Positions 1-14,100 of a stretch of DNA of 64,000 nt are shown piece after piece. This DNA is from Sabellastarte sp. h YS-2021 (Eukaryota; Annelida; Polychaeta; Sabellida; Sabellidae), in the NCBI GenBank assembly GCA_964017235.1, contig OZ024930.1, forward strand, positions 27,966,614 to 28,030,613, given 5' to 3'. A model generated the notes under the pieces. It had not been told where the DNA came from and ran no database searches. It worked only from the letters and a program-made list of their open reading frames with translations. Numbering within the stretch: position 1 is the first letter of the stretch; each line of letters starts with the position of its first letter. Position numbers and translations under genes: made by a program.

Positions 1-29
1 ATTTGCCTTAAGCTCAAGTATATAAAATG

Positions 30-715
30 TAAAATAAAAATTGAAAACCCCTACAAATCAGTGACACACGTCTCTCAGTAGCCAAACAGTCAGTAACAAT
101 GACAAAGTGTGCGCGGTCGCTTATATAGTCCCAGACCTGCTCATTGCCTCGTTTTAATTTCCAACGCGCGGGAAAACAGTCGGTTCTTAATCGGTTGTTA
201 GTCCCAGGCCGCCTGGGGCGTCCTCAGGACGCCGCAGACTGAAAATGCGTGGTCCCAGGCGTCCTGGGGAGGCCGGTTTGGATCGGTTAGGGTCGGTTAC
301 CCTTAGTCGGTTCTTAGTCCCAGACCTTGATTTTTGGGTCGCAGGACACCGCAGACGGTCTGAGGCTTCCGGGGACTAATGAAACCGACTCACTTTCAGA
401 CGCATGAAATTCATACGCATCATATTTGAGTCTGGGATTAAGAACCGGCCGCCTGGGACTAAGCTACGGAGGTCTGGGACTAAGGGTCGCAGGACGCCTG
501 GGACAACAACCGACTCTGTAAATTTGGGTCTGAGGAGGCCTGAGGACGCCTGGAACTGGACATTTTGTTGACGGCGGGAAATAGGAATCGGTTGTAGTCG
601 TGTGAAATATCAAACATGTTTGATTTTTCACACGGCCTCAACCGACCACAACCGATCCTTACAGGAAGCCTGGGACTAAGCAAATATTTCAAACCGACCC
701 CCCAAAACCCTTAAT
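30..715. repeat. GC-rich palindromic repeat element (CCTGGGACTAAG type)
   Basis: This block is much richer in G+C than its surroundings and is built from scattered copies of CCTGGGACTAAG, GGTCGCAGGAC and AACCGAC words in both orientations. A near-perfect 34-bp dyad lies at 600-633 (17-base arms, one mismatch, centre ACATGT). The phrase TTTTTCACACGGCCT also occurs in the similar block at 8790-9060, so the two are probably related. No coding potential is recognised. Confidence 0.55.
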
Positions 716-749
716 CGGGAGCCTTAGTCATGTGGTGGAACACCCACAT

Positions 750-1005
750 TACACTTCTACACTGAACATATCCACATATAAGGTTGAAAATCCGTCATAA
801 TGCACACTTTTCCTGTTGAAAACACGTCTGCACAGTACACTCGCCAAACGAAAAAGATGCTATGACGTCAGGTTGTCTAGACAGGAAGGAAGTACGAGGT
901 GCCATCTGGGGAGTGCACAGTACTACGGACCGTCTTTTTCTGACGTTTGGCGGGCCGGTCTGCGCCGACCAGTTTAGCAAATTGTCCATTGGATAGGATG
1001 TATTA
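750..1005. mobile_element. Solo terminal repeat of a DIRS-type element (fossil)
   Basis: It matches the right terminal repeat of the DIRS element at 43945-48503, from 'acacttctacactga' through 'ccattggataggatgtatta'. No internal domains are attached, so it is a solitary end fragment. Confidence 0.75.
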
Positions 1006-1089
1006 GGCGGTCGTTTTTTGATAAGTTGGATTTCAAATCCGCCGATAGGCTTGTTTTGCTCCTGACAGAAGAAAAAAACAGTCACAGGT

Positions 1090-2370
1090 AATTTATTTAT
1101 ATTTGTACCAACCGACTAGAGAAACGAAGTGGCCAATCCATATTTAACTCTGGCTGGCTGTTTGTGTGTGTGAATGCATGTGTCTGTATGTCCTTTCAGT
1201 GGGGAGAAGTATGGGTCCTGGGTGTGTGTGTGTTTGTGTTAGCAATGCATGCATCTCCATTTGGCCATGTGAAATTCTGATGGACAGATTGAGGTCTATA
1301 TAGTTAAACTGGAGATTCCGGTTTTTTACAGCAAAGGCCAGTATTGATTTTCTTTTTGTGTGGCTGTGTGTTTGGCAAGATGAATATCAAATGTTTTGTA
1401 AGTGTTTACAAAATCATCTGTGAGTTTATGTCTGTTACTTATAACTTACATATACTGTATACATTCACTTAAGACAAAAGTTTATTCTCCCTTGAAATTT
1501 TTAGACCCCTTTATTGTAATTTGCCCTAACAACTGCAAAATAGAATGCACCAGTCTATTTATACTAACTACAAGGCTTGTCTCTTAATATTTACAATGTA
1601 TTTAGACTGGTTTAAAAGCATAAACAGATAGGAAATTTAATGATTTTCCCCACATTTAATCACTACTTTTTCAAAATTTGTAGCAACATAGACCCTGTCA
1701 TTGGAGGGAGGAGGGCTAGATAAACAACCTGTCTTGTAAACCTTGATGTCAGTGTTCTCGCACTTGAAAGGAAAATACAGCCTTATGTTGGCTGTAAATA
1801 AGTGTAATTATTTTTTAGAAAGGAGAAGGCCTTTTCATTTCACAGATAAAAAACTTACAGTATTGATAGATCTTAGTATCTTGTTTCAGAGCTCACCATT
1901 ATGTACTCATACAAGACAGTACTGATTATTTTATTGATTGGGCCATTTGCTTGGGCCTGTATTCACAAACACATATCAAGCTGAGCGAAAATCAGCTCAA
2001 GATCATTAGAGTCAAGAAAAATGGCTCAGCTGATCTTTGGCTCAAGTCTATATCCACAAAGATCCGATGAGTTAAAAAATGAAAAACATCTCATTTAGCA
2101 ATGCATAAGTTAATTAATTTTGATACATTTTAAACAGTCTTTTTATGTCTGAATTTCCACAAAATATGTATTAATATTAAATTTGTTCATTATTTTCTTG
2201 TCATGGAATATGTTAAATATTTCCTATTTAATCAGGAGATTTAGGCTCCACCTACTTTTAGTCCAGAATAATAAATCTATTTGGTTAAAATCAATTTTTT
2301 TTTGTGTGCATCTTAAAAATATACAAATTTGAGTCTTAAGCTAGACTGCTTTTAACTGTAACAAAAAGGA
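1090..2370. other. Intronic or intergenic AT-rich sequence, mostly featureless
   Basis: GT-rich simple sequence lies near 1160-1250. A segment at about 1945-2060 beginning GGCCTGTATTCACAAACA, with repeated GCTCAAG words, looks like a dispersed repeat, but I cannot define its ends. Nothing coding is seen. Confidence 0.4.
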
Positions 2371-2379
2371 TAAAATTCT

Positions 2380-4848
2380 TTACACCTCCTCCCGGCTCCC
2401 CCCCTCATACTTTGTGAGATACTGGATGTTGATGTGCTTACTTCGTTCAGAGGGGAGCCATTCCCCACCTGTTTTTAAACCTGAGGATTTGTTAAAAGCG
2501 CCCCACCCCAGGCTAGAGGAGTCTGTGGCAATAAACATTGAGGGGTCATCATGAGTTAGTGTGGAGTATGAAGTATTAACATTTCTTTCCCACCAATTCA
2601 ACTCCTCACATGCCGCTGAGGATAAACACATTGTCTTATCAAAGTCACCCCTGCTATGTTTCAGTGCATCTATTTTATCTCTTTCTAGGGACCTGTAGTA
2701 CAGTGGCCCATACATGACCCCTGGAAAGGCAGCTACAAGTAGTCCAATAACATGACACACATATCTAATGGATGGGTTTTTTATACATAGGGCAGATAAA
2801 CACTCTTTTTGTATCACCAGTTGTTTTTCTGGAGTAAGTGAAACAGTCATTTCTTCAGAATTCAATTGAAATCCTAAAAACTCCAGAGCTTTTGTAGGAG
2901 TTAGAATAGACTTTTCTGGGTGTATAACAAAACCTAATTTGTTTAATAACTGGACACAAGCTGTAACACTTTCACAACAGGACTGATAAGTGTCTGCTTT
3001 CAAATAAATATCATCAATGTAACAAAGCACCTCATGGCCTTCACACCTGAGTTTAGATAACACTGGCTTGAGTAATTTTGTAAATTTCCTGGGGCATGGA
3101 GACAAACCATTTGCAAAGCAGGTGTATTTATAAAAAGTATTTTTCCATGCAAACTTTAGGAATTTTTGATGTTCAGAATCAATTGGCACTGAATAGTATG
3201 CATGTTTAAGATCTATAGAAGCCATATAACACTGAGGTCTCATCAAAGCTAATGCACTCTTCAAAGTATCCATTTTGAAGTGGTGATATTCCAGAGATGT
3301 GTTAAATGTTTTCAAATTTAGAATCATCCGGACAGAACCATCCTTTTTTGGTCTAAGAAAGATGTTTGATAAAAAATCTCCCTTGTTCACGTTCACATTC
3401 GATCAGAACACCTAACTGAAGTAAGTCCTGTATTTCATTTTCTATCAATACAATTTCTGTATCATCAAAGGTGAAGGAGGATGGTGGTTGGTTTTGCACT
3501 GGATTGTCAATAAATTCTAACTTGTAACCATTTACCATTTGTAAAATTTCACGATCAGAAGTTATTTGTACCCATTGATCTTTACAATGTTGTATTTGAC
3601 CAGCAGTGAAAAGAGAACTGTCACGATATGCTTGGCTATATGTATCAATGACAAATGATTCAAAAGAGGTGCTTACCACATTTGCCACAGATGAAGAAGG
3701 AGCACTTAGGTCCTTTTCTTTGCTTTGTCCACTCCATATGGAGATTGCTTGCCTTTGCCCTCCCAGGTCTTTTTGTTGGGCCAGTAGTTTTTCCGTGGCA
3801 CAAAGCCACGGCGCTTGTCGTTTTTTGGCTGCCACTGATTTTTGTTAGAGTCTTTAATGATAGAGGCTTCCTGTTTCATGTCTTTCACAGTTTTGACAAT
3901 GTCATCACCAAACAATTGGGCAGTGACAGGGACACTTTTGTTCAGTATACCTGCATATTCCCTCTTTATAGCAGGGCGCAGTGTATCTCTCCTGTGGTAT
4001 GACAGCTCTTGACTTGCATGCCCAAAGAGAGCCAGGGCATCACACCCTTTGCTGACCAGCTGTGGGATCTGTAACGACTGAGGTGATTTGGTATTGGCTA
4101 GAAGTAGGTCAAGGATTTGTATGATGGCTGCAGCACCAGCACTTATACTTCTCTGTACATGGGACACCTTAAGGTCAGCGGTACGCTGAAACTTGGACAG
4201 ATTTCGCCAGACTTCCGTGTTACATTTTGGCACAACCAGGTTGGGGCAGTTATCAGGCCGTATGTATGTTTTAATTTTTTGAGTCACTACTTCGTTATTA
4301 AGATTTGTCAGAAATCTGTCAGACACCTTCGCAGCCAGTTTGGCATGAATTGGTGGTCCTGTTTCCTCAGGAGTGGAGAAAGGGTCATCCAACTCATCAA
4401 ATATGTCCACATCCCCACTGGCATCACCAGATTGTGACTCAAACAAATCCCCCAAATCATCAAGGCTAGAAGCAGGTGGCACAGCTGTCATTTTCTTTGC
4501 CTTTGAAGGCATGTCATCATCTGTATCTGAGTCACTATAATGACGCTTGGATGGTTGGCCTGCAAGTGATGTCCAAGCTTCACCCATCTGTTGCATGACT
4601 TTAGTCATAGCAGTGATGTTCTGCTGTATTTCACTGAGGGTAGTAACATTAATAACTTCCATTTTGTGGGTAGTCATACCCTGAACATTGGCTGTGTGGG
4701 TAGTCATACCCGGATCATGAGCATCTTGGGTAGTCATACCCTCACAATCAGCTCCATGGGTAGATATACCCTGATCCTCAGCCCTTTGGGTAGATATACC
4801 CTGTTCATTTGATGCAGCACTTGGAATGGAACAGAGACCTGGATCCAT
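2380..4848 (-). mobile_element. DIRS-superfamily retroelement fossil: gag-like plus RT-RNase H
   Basis: Two domain blocks lie on the minus strand. About 3706-4848 is a gag-like protein with an N-terminal run of 11-residue repeats (G-M/I-T/S-T-H/Q-x-A pattern, 33-bp DNA units at about 4660-4830) and a C-terminal basic segment. About 2380-3396 is a reverse transcriptase with YIDD active site (ORF residues 126-129) followed by an RNase H start (IATDSSSLGWGAF). The RT resembles the PAT/Ngaro-like branch of tyrosine-recombinase retroelements. No tyrosine recombinase or terminal repeat is recognised next to it. It is broken, with a few disruptions, and the reading frames are fairly well preserved, suggesting moderate to young age. 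Confidence 0.75.
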
Positions 4849-4859
4849 GTTTAAAGTGT

Positions 4860-5670
4860 TACTGGTGAAAGAGCTCTACACAATTATATTAAGTATGTAG
4901 TTAGGTGTGTCAATCTGTCTTAATGGTACACAAAAAATTAGTAGTTACTCCAATACAGAAATGAAAAGTTACAAAATAAGTATCCACAAATGTAAACTAT
5001 AAAACTATGAAAAGCAAAAACACACAGTAGAACTAAACACAAGGTTCACACAGAGTTCACACAGAGGCCAGAGAAAACATGTCTATACTGAGTGATAGCA
5101 ATCCTTATACTGAGGGATATGCAAGCCTGCATCTCAGGTAATTCTGGAGTTGCTGTGTGTGTAGTGAGATGGAACCCAGTCATAAAACACTGTACCTGCA
5201 GTCAAACACAAAATTTTAAACAGCACTGTTTTAGAGCAGTAGATAGCCTTTCTTTCTTGAAGTTCATCATATTATTATAATCAGAAGTAACTTTATACAG
5301 TGAACTACAGCATTCCTTTTTTCAAAATCTTGTTGAAGAATACATCTGAAAGGCTTGTTATGTATCCACATATCTGCTATTTTTAGTACAATCCAGGGAA
5401 CATCATTAAAATGAAATATGTCTGTTCTTAAAAGTGAGCATTTTTTTTTTCAACCAACCTCCCGACCTTGGTAGTGATGTACTTTTTTTTTTTTTCCTTC
5501 CGTCCGACCGACTCCCTTTGCTAGGTTCCAAAAACTTTTGAAATCCAATTAATCAAAAAACTCTCGCCTTAACGCAATAAAATATCTTATTCAAAAGATA
5601 TCATTTCTGGGACACAGCTTGAACAACTACTGAGGTGTATGTGATTTTCTATGAAACATATCCTTTGTAA
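4860..5670. other. AT-rich spacer, no gene seen
   Basis: The only notable content is T-rich runs near 5440-5500 around a pyrimidine-rich 'tccgtccgaccgactccc' segment. No repeat family or exon is recognised. Confidence 0.4.
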
Positions 5671-5673
5671 AAT

Positions 5674-6728
5674 AGCACCAGAGATGCCCATACCCCACTG
5701 CCTGGGAAAATAGTTTTCAACACCATGAGATATAGAAGTAGTGAAACAGTAAAAAGATCAGGATACTTTCAGAGCAGTTATATACAGGTCCAAATAATGT
5801 TCAAGCACAGAAAATAATGTCTAGGAGAAAGAAAATGTATGTAAAGATGAAGTATTAAAACAAGACAATTCAACAGCAAGATGACAGGATTAATCAGTCG
5901 ACTAAAAATTATGATGCTGTAAAATTTGTTAACAGGAGAATAGGTGTCAATGGAAATAGCACAATGGTGTAAAAGTATATTATGATAATCAGTTGCAGCA
6001 ATCCATATATCTTTGTCATCAGAGACAGCCATAAGCAATGTCCCTACCAAGTATCAACACTTTATAGGTCAACAAAAATTTATAGGTCAACGTCCTCGGG
6101 CAAGGTGACGTTGCACACCTACAACTGAAAACCATTGTCCCTACCAAGTATCAACTTCCTACACCTTACAGTTTCCGAGATTATAGCCCGTACAAGATTT
6201 TTGAGGTCAAGGTCACTATGCCAAGGTCAAAGGTTAAATCAAGGTCACACCATGATGTTGCACACCTACACCCCTTAACCAATGTCCCTACCAAATATCA
6301 CCTTCCTACACCTTACGATTGCAGAGATATATTCCAGACAAGATTTTATAGGTCAAGGTTACTACGGCAAGGTCAAAGGTCAAATCAAGAGTACTCTATG
6401 ATGCTGCACAGCTAAAATCCCCAACCAATGTCCCTACCAAGTATCAACTTTCTACACCTCATGGTTTTCAAGATATAGCCCTGACAAGATTTTATAGGTC
6501 AAGGTAACTACGCCAAGGTCAAAGGTCGAATCAAGGTTACAGCATGACACTGCACACCTACACCCCTCAACTAATGTCCCTACTAAGTATAAACTTCCTA
6601 CACCTTACAGTTTCTGAGATACAGTCGGGACAAACTTTTTCCCGCTGCCCTGCCCGCCCCATCTCCCGCCCATGTGGACACCATGGGGAAAACAATACCA
6701 CAACAGCTCTTAAGGGTTGTGGGGATTA
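5674..6728 (+). mobile_element. Family A element copy 1 (HINE/pearl-like, tandem core)
   Basis: The 5' head begins AGCACCAGAGATGCCCATACCCCAC and continues for about 330 bases. About four divergent core monomers follow (AAGGTCAAAGGTCA ... CCAATGTCCCTACC ... GAGATATAGCC). The 3' tail has a Cys-codon-like CCCGCC run, CACCATGG and a TTAA-centred hairpin. The head word TACCCCAC and the tail word GTGGGG are inverted relatives. This copy also preserves the uninterrupted head sequence around 5999-6010 that is split by an insertion in copy 3. Confidence 0.75.
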
Positions 6729-6733
6729 AAAGG

Positions 6734-7960
6734 AATAACATTAATATTTACACAATGATTACTATGTTATTTCTGCATGTATTTTAATGCAACAACAGGA
6801 AACCAGTGAGGCTGACTAAGTAATTAAATAGAATAAAATCACCTGTATGAAGCTTTGATCTTTAGATGTGATAAATTAAAAGACTTTCCCACTAATAACA
6901 AGCAGCAAAGATGAAGGTGACTGTACCTTGTGTTTGAAGTGCTGATTATGATGGACACTATTCAGTGAGTTTAACCAAGTAAAATATGCAAAAATACATA
7001 GTTTGTATGCTGTAGACAATGTCTTGCATACTATGAAGCCATGACACTGTAATAATATTATATATTTTTAAAAGTGCAAATAAATTTTAAATCTTGAAGT
7101 GGAGGTGCATGCCAAGACGGGATAGTCCAACAGAACTGACTGCACTTTTATTGTATTGACCATACTGAATCCACACAACATGATGGTAGCCCAGAGAGCT
7201 ACTGAAAAGTGCATTTGCAACAATTATGAAAGTGCATCTATTATGTAGAAGAAACTCAAGAGTGAATTAATCTTTTTAAGATTGCAAATGGAAAACCAAC
7301 TCAACTGTTACCAGAATAAAACAAACTGCCAACCTAAAACAAGACAAATAGACACTAACTTACATAAACATTACAGAAACATTGCATAATTTAAAAACAT
7401 AAAAACTTTTCACCAACTTCTAACTCACTTCATACACTGCCCTACTTCCGATCCCCTGTGATTGGCTGGCTTCAATAATCATCTTGAGGAGAAAATCGCA
7501 ACATATCTTCTGACAAGTGCTTACTTTATTACTTGCATTTCAATGGCCTTATTTTGCTTTAACTGTTGCAAGTATGAAATTATAACTGACAAAACTACGA
7601 TTTTGGTTAGTGGTGGTCAGGTACCAATTCAGGCCCACCCCCAATTTTCTTGAAGATTTATAACTTTTCATAGAGAAGATGTTTATCATATCATAGATAA
7701 TCATCGAATTGATTGTATACATTTGTAATATATTGTTTAACTGTGATTGTTTTGGATAAAATTAGGGGTGGGCGTGAATAGGTACATGGGCGTGAATTGG
7801 TCCACCACCACTAGTCTTCTTTGTGACAAACATGTTTCTGATAGGTAATTTAGGTTATCATAATTATGCAGGACACAACCGGAAAATTCTGGTTTTCTTT
7901 TTGTTCACTTGTAGAAACTCACGGACATTAAGTTGTTATAAATTGATTCACACCACCCCC
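6734..7960. other. AT-rich intron-type sequence, no gene seen
   Basis: No exon matching the next part of the synthetase and no clear repeat family is seen. Two related words about 'gggtgggcgtgaat' and 'caattcaggcccaccc' at 7620-7800 are in inverted arrangement and may mark a small unnamed element. Confidence 0.35.
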
Positions 7961-7971
7961 ACTCTTTTTAC

Positions 7972-8116
7972 CTGTATGCAGCCAACCATTTGCATCAATG
8001 GCCTCTTCGGTGGCCTCAGGATTCCCAAGGTAGGCAGTCATGAAAAACTCACACTTCAAGCACATTTCTCCCATCTCATGGGGTCCTAGACTGGAGCCAT
8101 CACTGATTGCAACAAT
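7972..8116 (-). CDS. ANL synthetase exon 8, last exon in window
   Basis: This 145-base exon starts after TTAATGCAG and encodes IVAISDGSSLGPHEMGEMCL, then KCEFFMTAYLGNPEATEEAI and DANGWLHTG, ending ATACAG|GTAAAA in phase 1. The split last codon should be the aspartate of the WLHTGD (A7) motif. The usual G-P in 'KGPxVMxGY' is C-E here. I found no convincing next exon between 1 and 7971, so the rest is expected off the left edge. Confidence 0.9.
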
Positions 8117-11100
8117 CTGCATTAATCAAAACAAAAGGTTACTGTCAGGCTTATCTATTTATGTTTATTTCTTGAGTTACATTTGATGAAAATATGAAGA
8201 CCAGCATCCTTAGCTATTTTCAAAAAAAATTTCAACATATGGACTTGTAATCACTATGACATAAACAATGTTGTAATATCTCTGAAATGGAAACACAATG
8301 TTTCAAAGCTAATTTTCAACCAAGGAGGCTACAAAATTATGGAATTTTTTCATTGAGCTCATTATTCAAACTTTGTCGATGAAAAAGCCAGTGATGCAAC
8401 TGATAATCCTGCTTATTACTTTGGGCATATCTTTGAAAACTACTGTTGACCGATCAATCTCAAAATAGCCTGTCTCAGCAGGCAAGAACCCCAGCCCACT
8501 GGTTCTACTAAATGTTCAACAGCATTGAGACTTGGGGAAATCTAAAGAACAATTTCAATTTTAAGAAGTAAACAGAACCCACAAGACACTATCAGATGTA
8601 CAAAATTTCACAAAATTGAAGAAGGGGCATAAAGTTACGCAATAACCATTTTATTCATTCATAATATGATTTCATTTAAAGACAGTAAGGCGTCTGTCAA
8701 TTTAGATGGAAGTCTGTTATGAAGTAACAGTTTCTCTAGCACATATGTACATATAAATATGCAACTGTAATAACATGAGTTTAATAGTCCCCTTTTTCAT
8801 GCACTGTTTCCACTGGAACCGACCCTGTAACCGACTCTACGACCCTAGGGTTGGTTGCAAAAGTCGTAGAGTCGGGAGAAAAAGTGCTGGAAAATGGTGG
8901 GTCGGTTATGAAATCCCTGACAGGACGGTAAAGTTACAGACAGGTCGTAATGGCCATACCGACAGCTGTAGGGTCGGGGACGTTTTTCACACGGCCTGTC
9001 GTAGAACTTCTACGACAAGCCCTAAACCCCTAACAGACAAGCCGGATCACAAACAGAAAAGCCGTAAAGACACACAGACAGGCCTATTTCTTTATTCAAG
9101 CAGCTTCAAACCAAAAAGTATTGTTAGCATTGCCATAGAAACAGCTGTTGTCAGATACGACTGAAACCTAATCAGCTCTTGATCCTGAAAAATTGATGTA
9201 AATCGATGCATTGGTTCAGGCTGTGAAACACCCCAAAATTTTAAAGTGATGCCATATGGAAAAAGCTACTGCCAATACCCAAAAAAGTTTTTAACCCCCA
9301 AATCTTAAAAGCGTTGAAACGGCGGTAGGTGTTGCCAGATACCCTGCCAAAAATCGTAATCATCAGAAGATCCTGTTGGGGCAATATATCCTGGAAATTT
9401 AATGAAAATCCATACATGGGGTTAGGCTGTGGCACACCCCAAAATCTTAACAGTGTTGCCATGCCACCAGTTGTTGCCAGATACCCTACAAAACCGAATC
9501 ATATCTAGATGTTTGCGGTAAACATATCCTGAAAATTTAGTGAAAATCCATGCATGGGTTTAGGCTGTGGAACACCCACAAACTTTAAAGACCCCAAACT
9601 CTTAAAAGTGTTGGCAGGACACCATTTGTTGCCAGATACCCTGCAAAACCTCATCATATCTAGATCTGTTCAGTGTAAACATATCCTGAAAATTTGTTGA
9701 AAATCCATGCATTGGATTAGGCTGTGGAATATCCTCAAACCTTTTTTGTCCCCAGCCGCCCAGATGGCGCAGGGGACAACTATACTCACAGCTTTTATGG
9801 GCAAGGGTTAAAAAGGACTAAGCAGAAACATTTCAAATCAGTCTTTAATTTAAGAATTTTCTAGGACTCAAGCTTAGTGGAAATCTGTATCCACACTTTC
9901 TATTTTTGGTAGATTGTATCTTGCATTCAATATCAAATTTGTCCACTTTTGACTCTTTTTGGTGGCAATCTTCGATTATTTTGCAAACAGATGACTTTTC
10001 TGAGTGATGGATATATTTTGAGTTCCAAGTGAAAATTATTGAATATAAAATAATTTACATTCAAGTATGGACAATTTTTATGCAATAACAAAGTTTATTA
10101 CACACTGTCCAACATGATTTTATTGGATATGGAGGTAATGTAGCAAATGCAATAGACATACCCTGGATGGGTTAATAAGCAGATGTTTTCTCCAAGCTCA
10201 CACAATCATTATAGTTGCGGTGAATATTTTTTTCTATCAGTGAGCCTTTTGGGGATTTACTGTGAAGCATGCTAAACATAAAGGAAAGTAATCATACGTA
10301 GCAGTCAGCCTTTTTGTTTAAATCTTCATGCAGCTATGCTTTTTTTTATTTTCTTTTTTGTATTAAACCAGTTTGGAAGAAAAGGTTTAAGAACTGAAAG
10401 AATTGAAATTGCCCGGTAGAATTGAAAATAGATGAAAAAATTATATTATGCACTAAAATACCTCGTATTATTGATTCTGTTGTCCATGATTGTAAACTGT
10501 CACACCCACAGGAAGTAAGAGAACTAATTATAAGATTTTCAGATGTTTTTTTTTATTTTATCAACAATCTTATAACTGCCTTTTTAAAGAAAACTCCCTT
10601 CTGACAATGCATCTCCCCTCTGGTGTTATGACAGAACTCATTGGGCATTAGTGTCAAATTAAAGAAAAATCTTTTAATTTAAAGTACAGGAGGACATCTA
10701 CTATCAGAATTTGCCCTGAGAATTTAATGAGATTTTGTCTTTATAATACAATGCTTCAAATTTTGTTCTCAAAAGAATTTCCTGACTTTTTGTTACTTTT
10801 TATACTTTTTTTTTGTTATTTTCTATAATAATTATTTGAAATCTAATGCACTTAAACAGCAAATCTGTTTTATCAAACAAGCATGCTGCATTAATAAGTT
10901 CTGTAAATTTTCTCATCATTTGGTATGTGAAGGGCCTCCATGTAATTTTATATATCAGAAAAATAAAACATCCTTCAGTCTTCAGCAGCAGAAACATCAG
11001 GTTTCATTGGCATTTACAAGTCTCCTGACTTTTTCAATTTTGAAATAACTCCAGTCAAAATATAGTATATATCCTGACTCCATCCTGACTAGGACTTTTC

Positions 11101-14100
11101 TAGCTTTCCCCTTACTGTTCAGTACTTTTTAGGTGGTTCATAAACTGGGTTTTTAGTTTACAACAGTAGTCAGAGCATAAGTTTAACAAAAGTGTGATGA
11201 CAAAATTGAAATTTCTGATGATGGATGGAATAATGAATATTAGAAGATTTACTGTACAATGCCAGCAATTTTGGAGCTGTATTTCTACATTTCAAATAGA
11301 TAACTTATTCAAATTGAGACCTTCTTTAATGGTAACTTAATATAACTAATTTACTTGTATGCTCCAATGTTTTTTAAACAAGCAATCAGTGCCCATGAAC
11401 AGATTCTTTGTCAGCTGACTTTGTGGTTTGAGCTTCAGTGTACAAGTATAAAATAGTATCAGAGATGCCCATACCCCACAGCCTGGGAAAATAATTTTCA
11501 ACACCATGAAATATAGAAGTAGTCATGGACTACACCATGTCGATGCACACCTACAACCCCCAACCAATAGTTTCTGAGATACAGCCCGGATGAGATTTTA
11601 TAGGTCAAGGTCACTACAGCAAGGTCAAAGTTCAAATCAAGGTCACACACCTACAATCCCCAACCAAATATCAACTTCCTATACCTTACAGCTTAGCCCA
11701 CACAAGATTTTGTAGGTTAAGGTCCTTACAGCAAGGTTAAAGGTCAAATCAAGGTCACACCATGACGTTTCAGACACCTACAACCCCCAACCAATGTCCC
11801 TACCAAATTTTAACTTCTTACACCGTATGGTTTCCGAGATATAGTCCGGACAAGATTGTAAAGGTGAAGGTCACTATGGCACAGTCAAAGGTCAAATCAA
11901 GGTCAGACCATGACATGGCACATCTACACCTACTAACAAATGCCCCTACCAAGTGTCAACTTCTAAAACCTTACGGTTTCAAAGATATAGCCTGGACAAG
12001 ATTTTATAGGCCAAGGTCACTACGGCACATTCAAAGGACAAATCAAGGTCACATCATGACCCTACACACCTACACCCCCTAACTAATGTCCCTACCAAGT
12101 TTCAACTTCCTACACCTTACAGCTTCCGAGATGTAGCCCAGACAAGATTTTATAGGTCAAGGTCACTACGGCAAGGTCAAAGGTCAAATCAAGGTCAGAC
12201 CATGACGTACACCTACACATCCTAACCAATGTATCTACCAAGTATCAACTTTAAGTATCAACGGTTTCTGAGATACAGCCCGGACAAGATTTTCAAACTC
12301 AAGGTCACTACGACAACATTTTATAGGTCAAGGTCACTACGGCAAGGCCAAATAAAGGTCAGACCGAGACGTTGCACACCTACACATCCTAACCAATGTA
12401 TCTATTAAGTATCAACTTCAAGTATCAACGGTTTCCAAGATATAGCCCGGACAAGACTTTCAAACTCAAGGTCACTACGACAAGATTTTATAGGTCAAGG
12501 TCACTACGGCAAGGTCAAATCAAGGTCAGACCGAAAAGCTGCACACCTACACCTCCTAACCAATGTCCCTACCATGTATCAACTTCCTACACCCTATCAT
12601 TTCCAAGATATAGCCTGGACCAGATTTTATAGACAAGGTCACTACGGCAAGGTCAAAGGTCAAATCAAGGTCTCACTATGATGTTGCACACCTACACCCC
12701 CTAACCAATGTCCCTACCAAGTATCAACTTCCTACACCTTTCAGTTTCTGAGATATAGCCCGGACAAGATCGTATAGGTCAAGGTCACCACAGCAAGGTC
12801 AAAGGTCAAATCAAGGTCACACCATAATGTTGCACATCTACACCCCCTAACCAATGTCCCTACCAAGTATCAACTTCCTACACCTTATGGTTTCCAAGAT
12901 ATAGCCCAGACAAGATTTTATAGGTCAAGGTAACTATGGCAAGGTCAAATCAATGTCAGACCATGACGCTGCACACCTACACCCCCTAACCAATGTCCCT
13001 ACCAAGTATCAACTTCCTACACTTTACCGTTTTCGAGATATAGCCCGGACAAGATTTTATAGCTCAAAGTCACTACGGCAAGGTCAAATCAAGGTCACAC
13101 CATGACATTGCACACCTACACCCCCTGACCAATGTCCCTACCAAGTATCAACTTCCTACACCTTACAGCTTCCGAGATATAGCCCGGGCAAGATTTTGTA
13201 GGTCAAGGTCACTACGGCAAGGTCAAAGGTCAAATCAAGGTCACACCATGACGTTGCACACCTACACATCCTAACCAATGTCCCTACCAGTATCAACTTC
13301 CTACACATTACGGTTTCTGAGATACAGCCCGGACAAACGTTTTCCCGCAGCCCGAACGGCTGCCCGACTGCCCGCCTATCCGGACACCATGGTGAAAACA
13401 ATACCCCGACTCCCCTTAAGGGCTGTGGGGTAAAAAGTAGATACACAGTGACTGCCACACTTTAATACTGATATATGGATTTTGTAAACTTTGAAGTCAA
13501 AAGAAGGGAATTAAAGGAACACGAGTTTTGGGAAGATATATTACTGTTCTAGAATATGTACATGGATGGAGTACTCGCCGCAGGTACACAAAGAAGGTGT
13601 ATTTTATAACTTGATGAATGCATAATATGGATTATAGTGTTGTGAATACACATGCAAACAAGACCACTGCTGAGAATGTTTATCTCCTGCTGGGTATTAA
13701 GCTAAAATGGTGGTAGTGTCACCACAAAACTGGGTTCAAAGCCCAAGAAGCAATAATATGGGAAATAAAAGACTTTTTCAGTATAATAAATTAACTTTGA
13801 AGCAACCTTACTAACCAAACCAGCAGATGTAAAATTTGCCAAAATCATGTTTCACGGTTCTCGAGATGAAATTATTTTCCATTTCCACAAAAATTCAAGA
13901 CCGGTGTCAGAATTCAATTTTTTTTCTAGAAGAAATAGTCTTTACTACCCAGGGTATCCAAAATTTGTTTGAGTTTTACATGCTCCCAACTCTTCAGCAA
14001 TCTTTAGAGGATTTCCCACTTGATCTAAAATTTATCAAATTTAGATGCCTAACTGAAATGGGCAAAAGTGAAAAAATACATACATTTGAAAGAAACCGCA

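Noticed and set aside
1160-1260. GT-rich stretch as a regulatory element
   Set aside because: It is an imperfect simple repeat without further support.
5778-6050. 90-residue minus-strand open frame
   Set aside because: It lies in the family A head and is shared only because the head is repeated; no coding signs.
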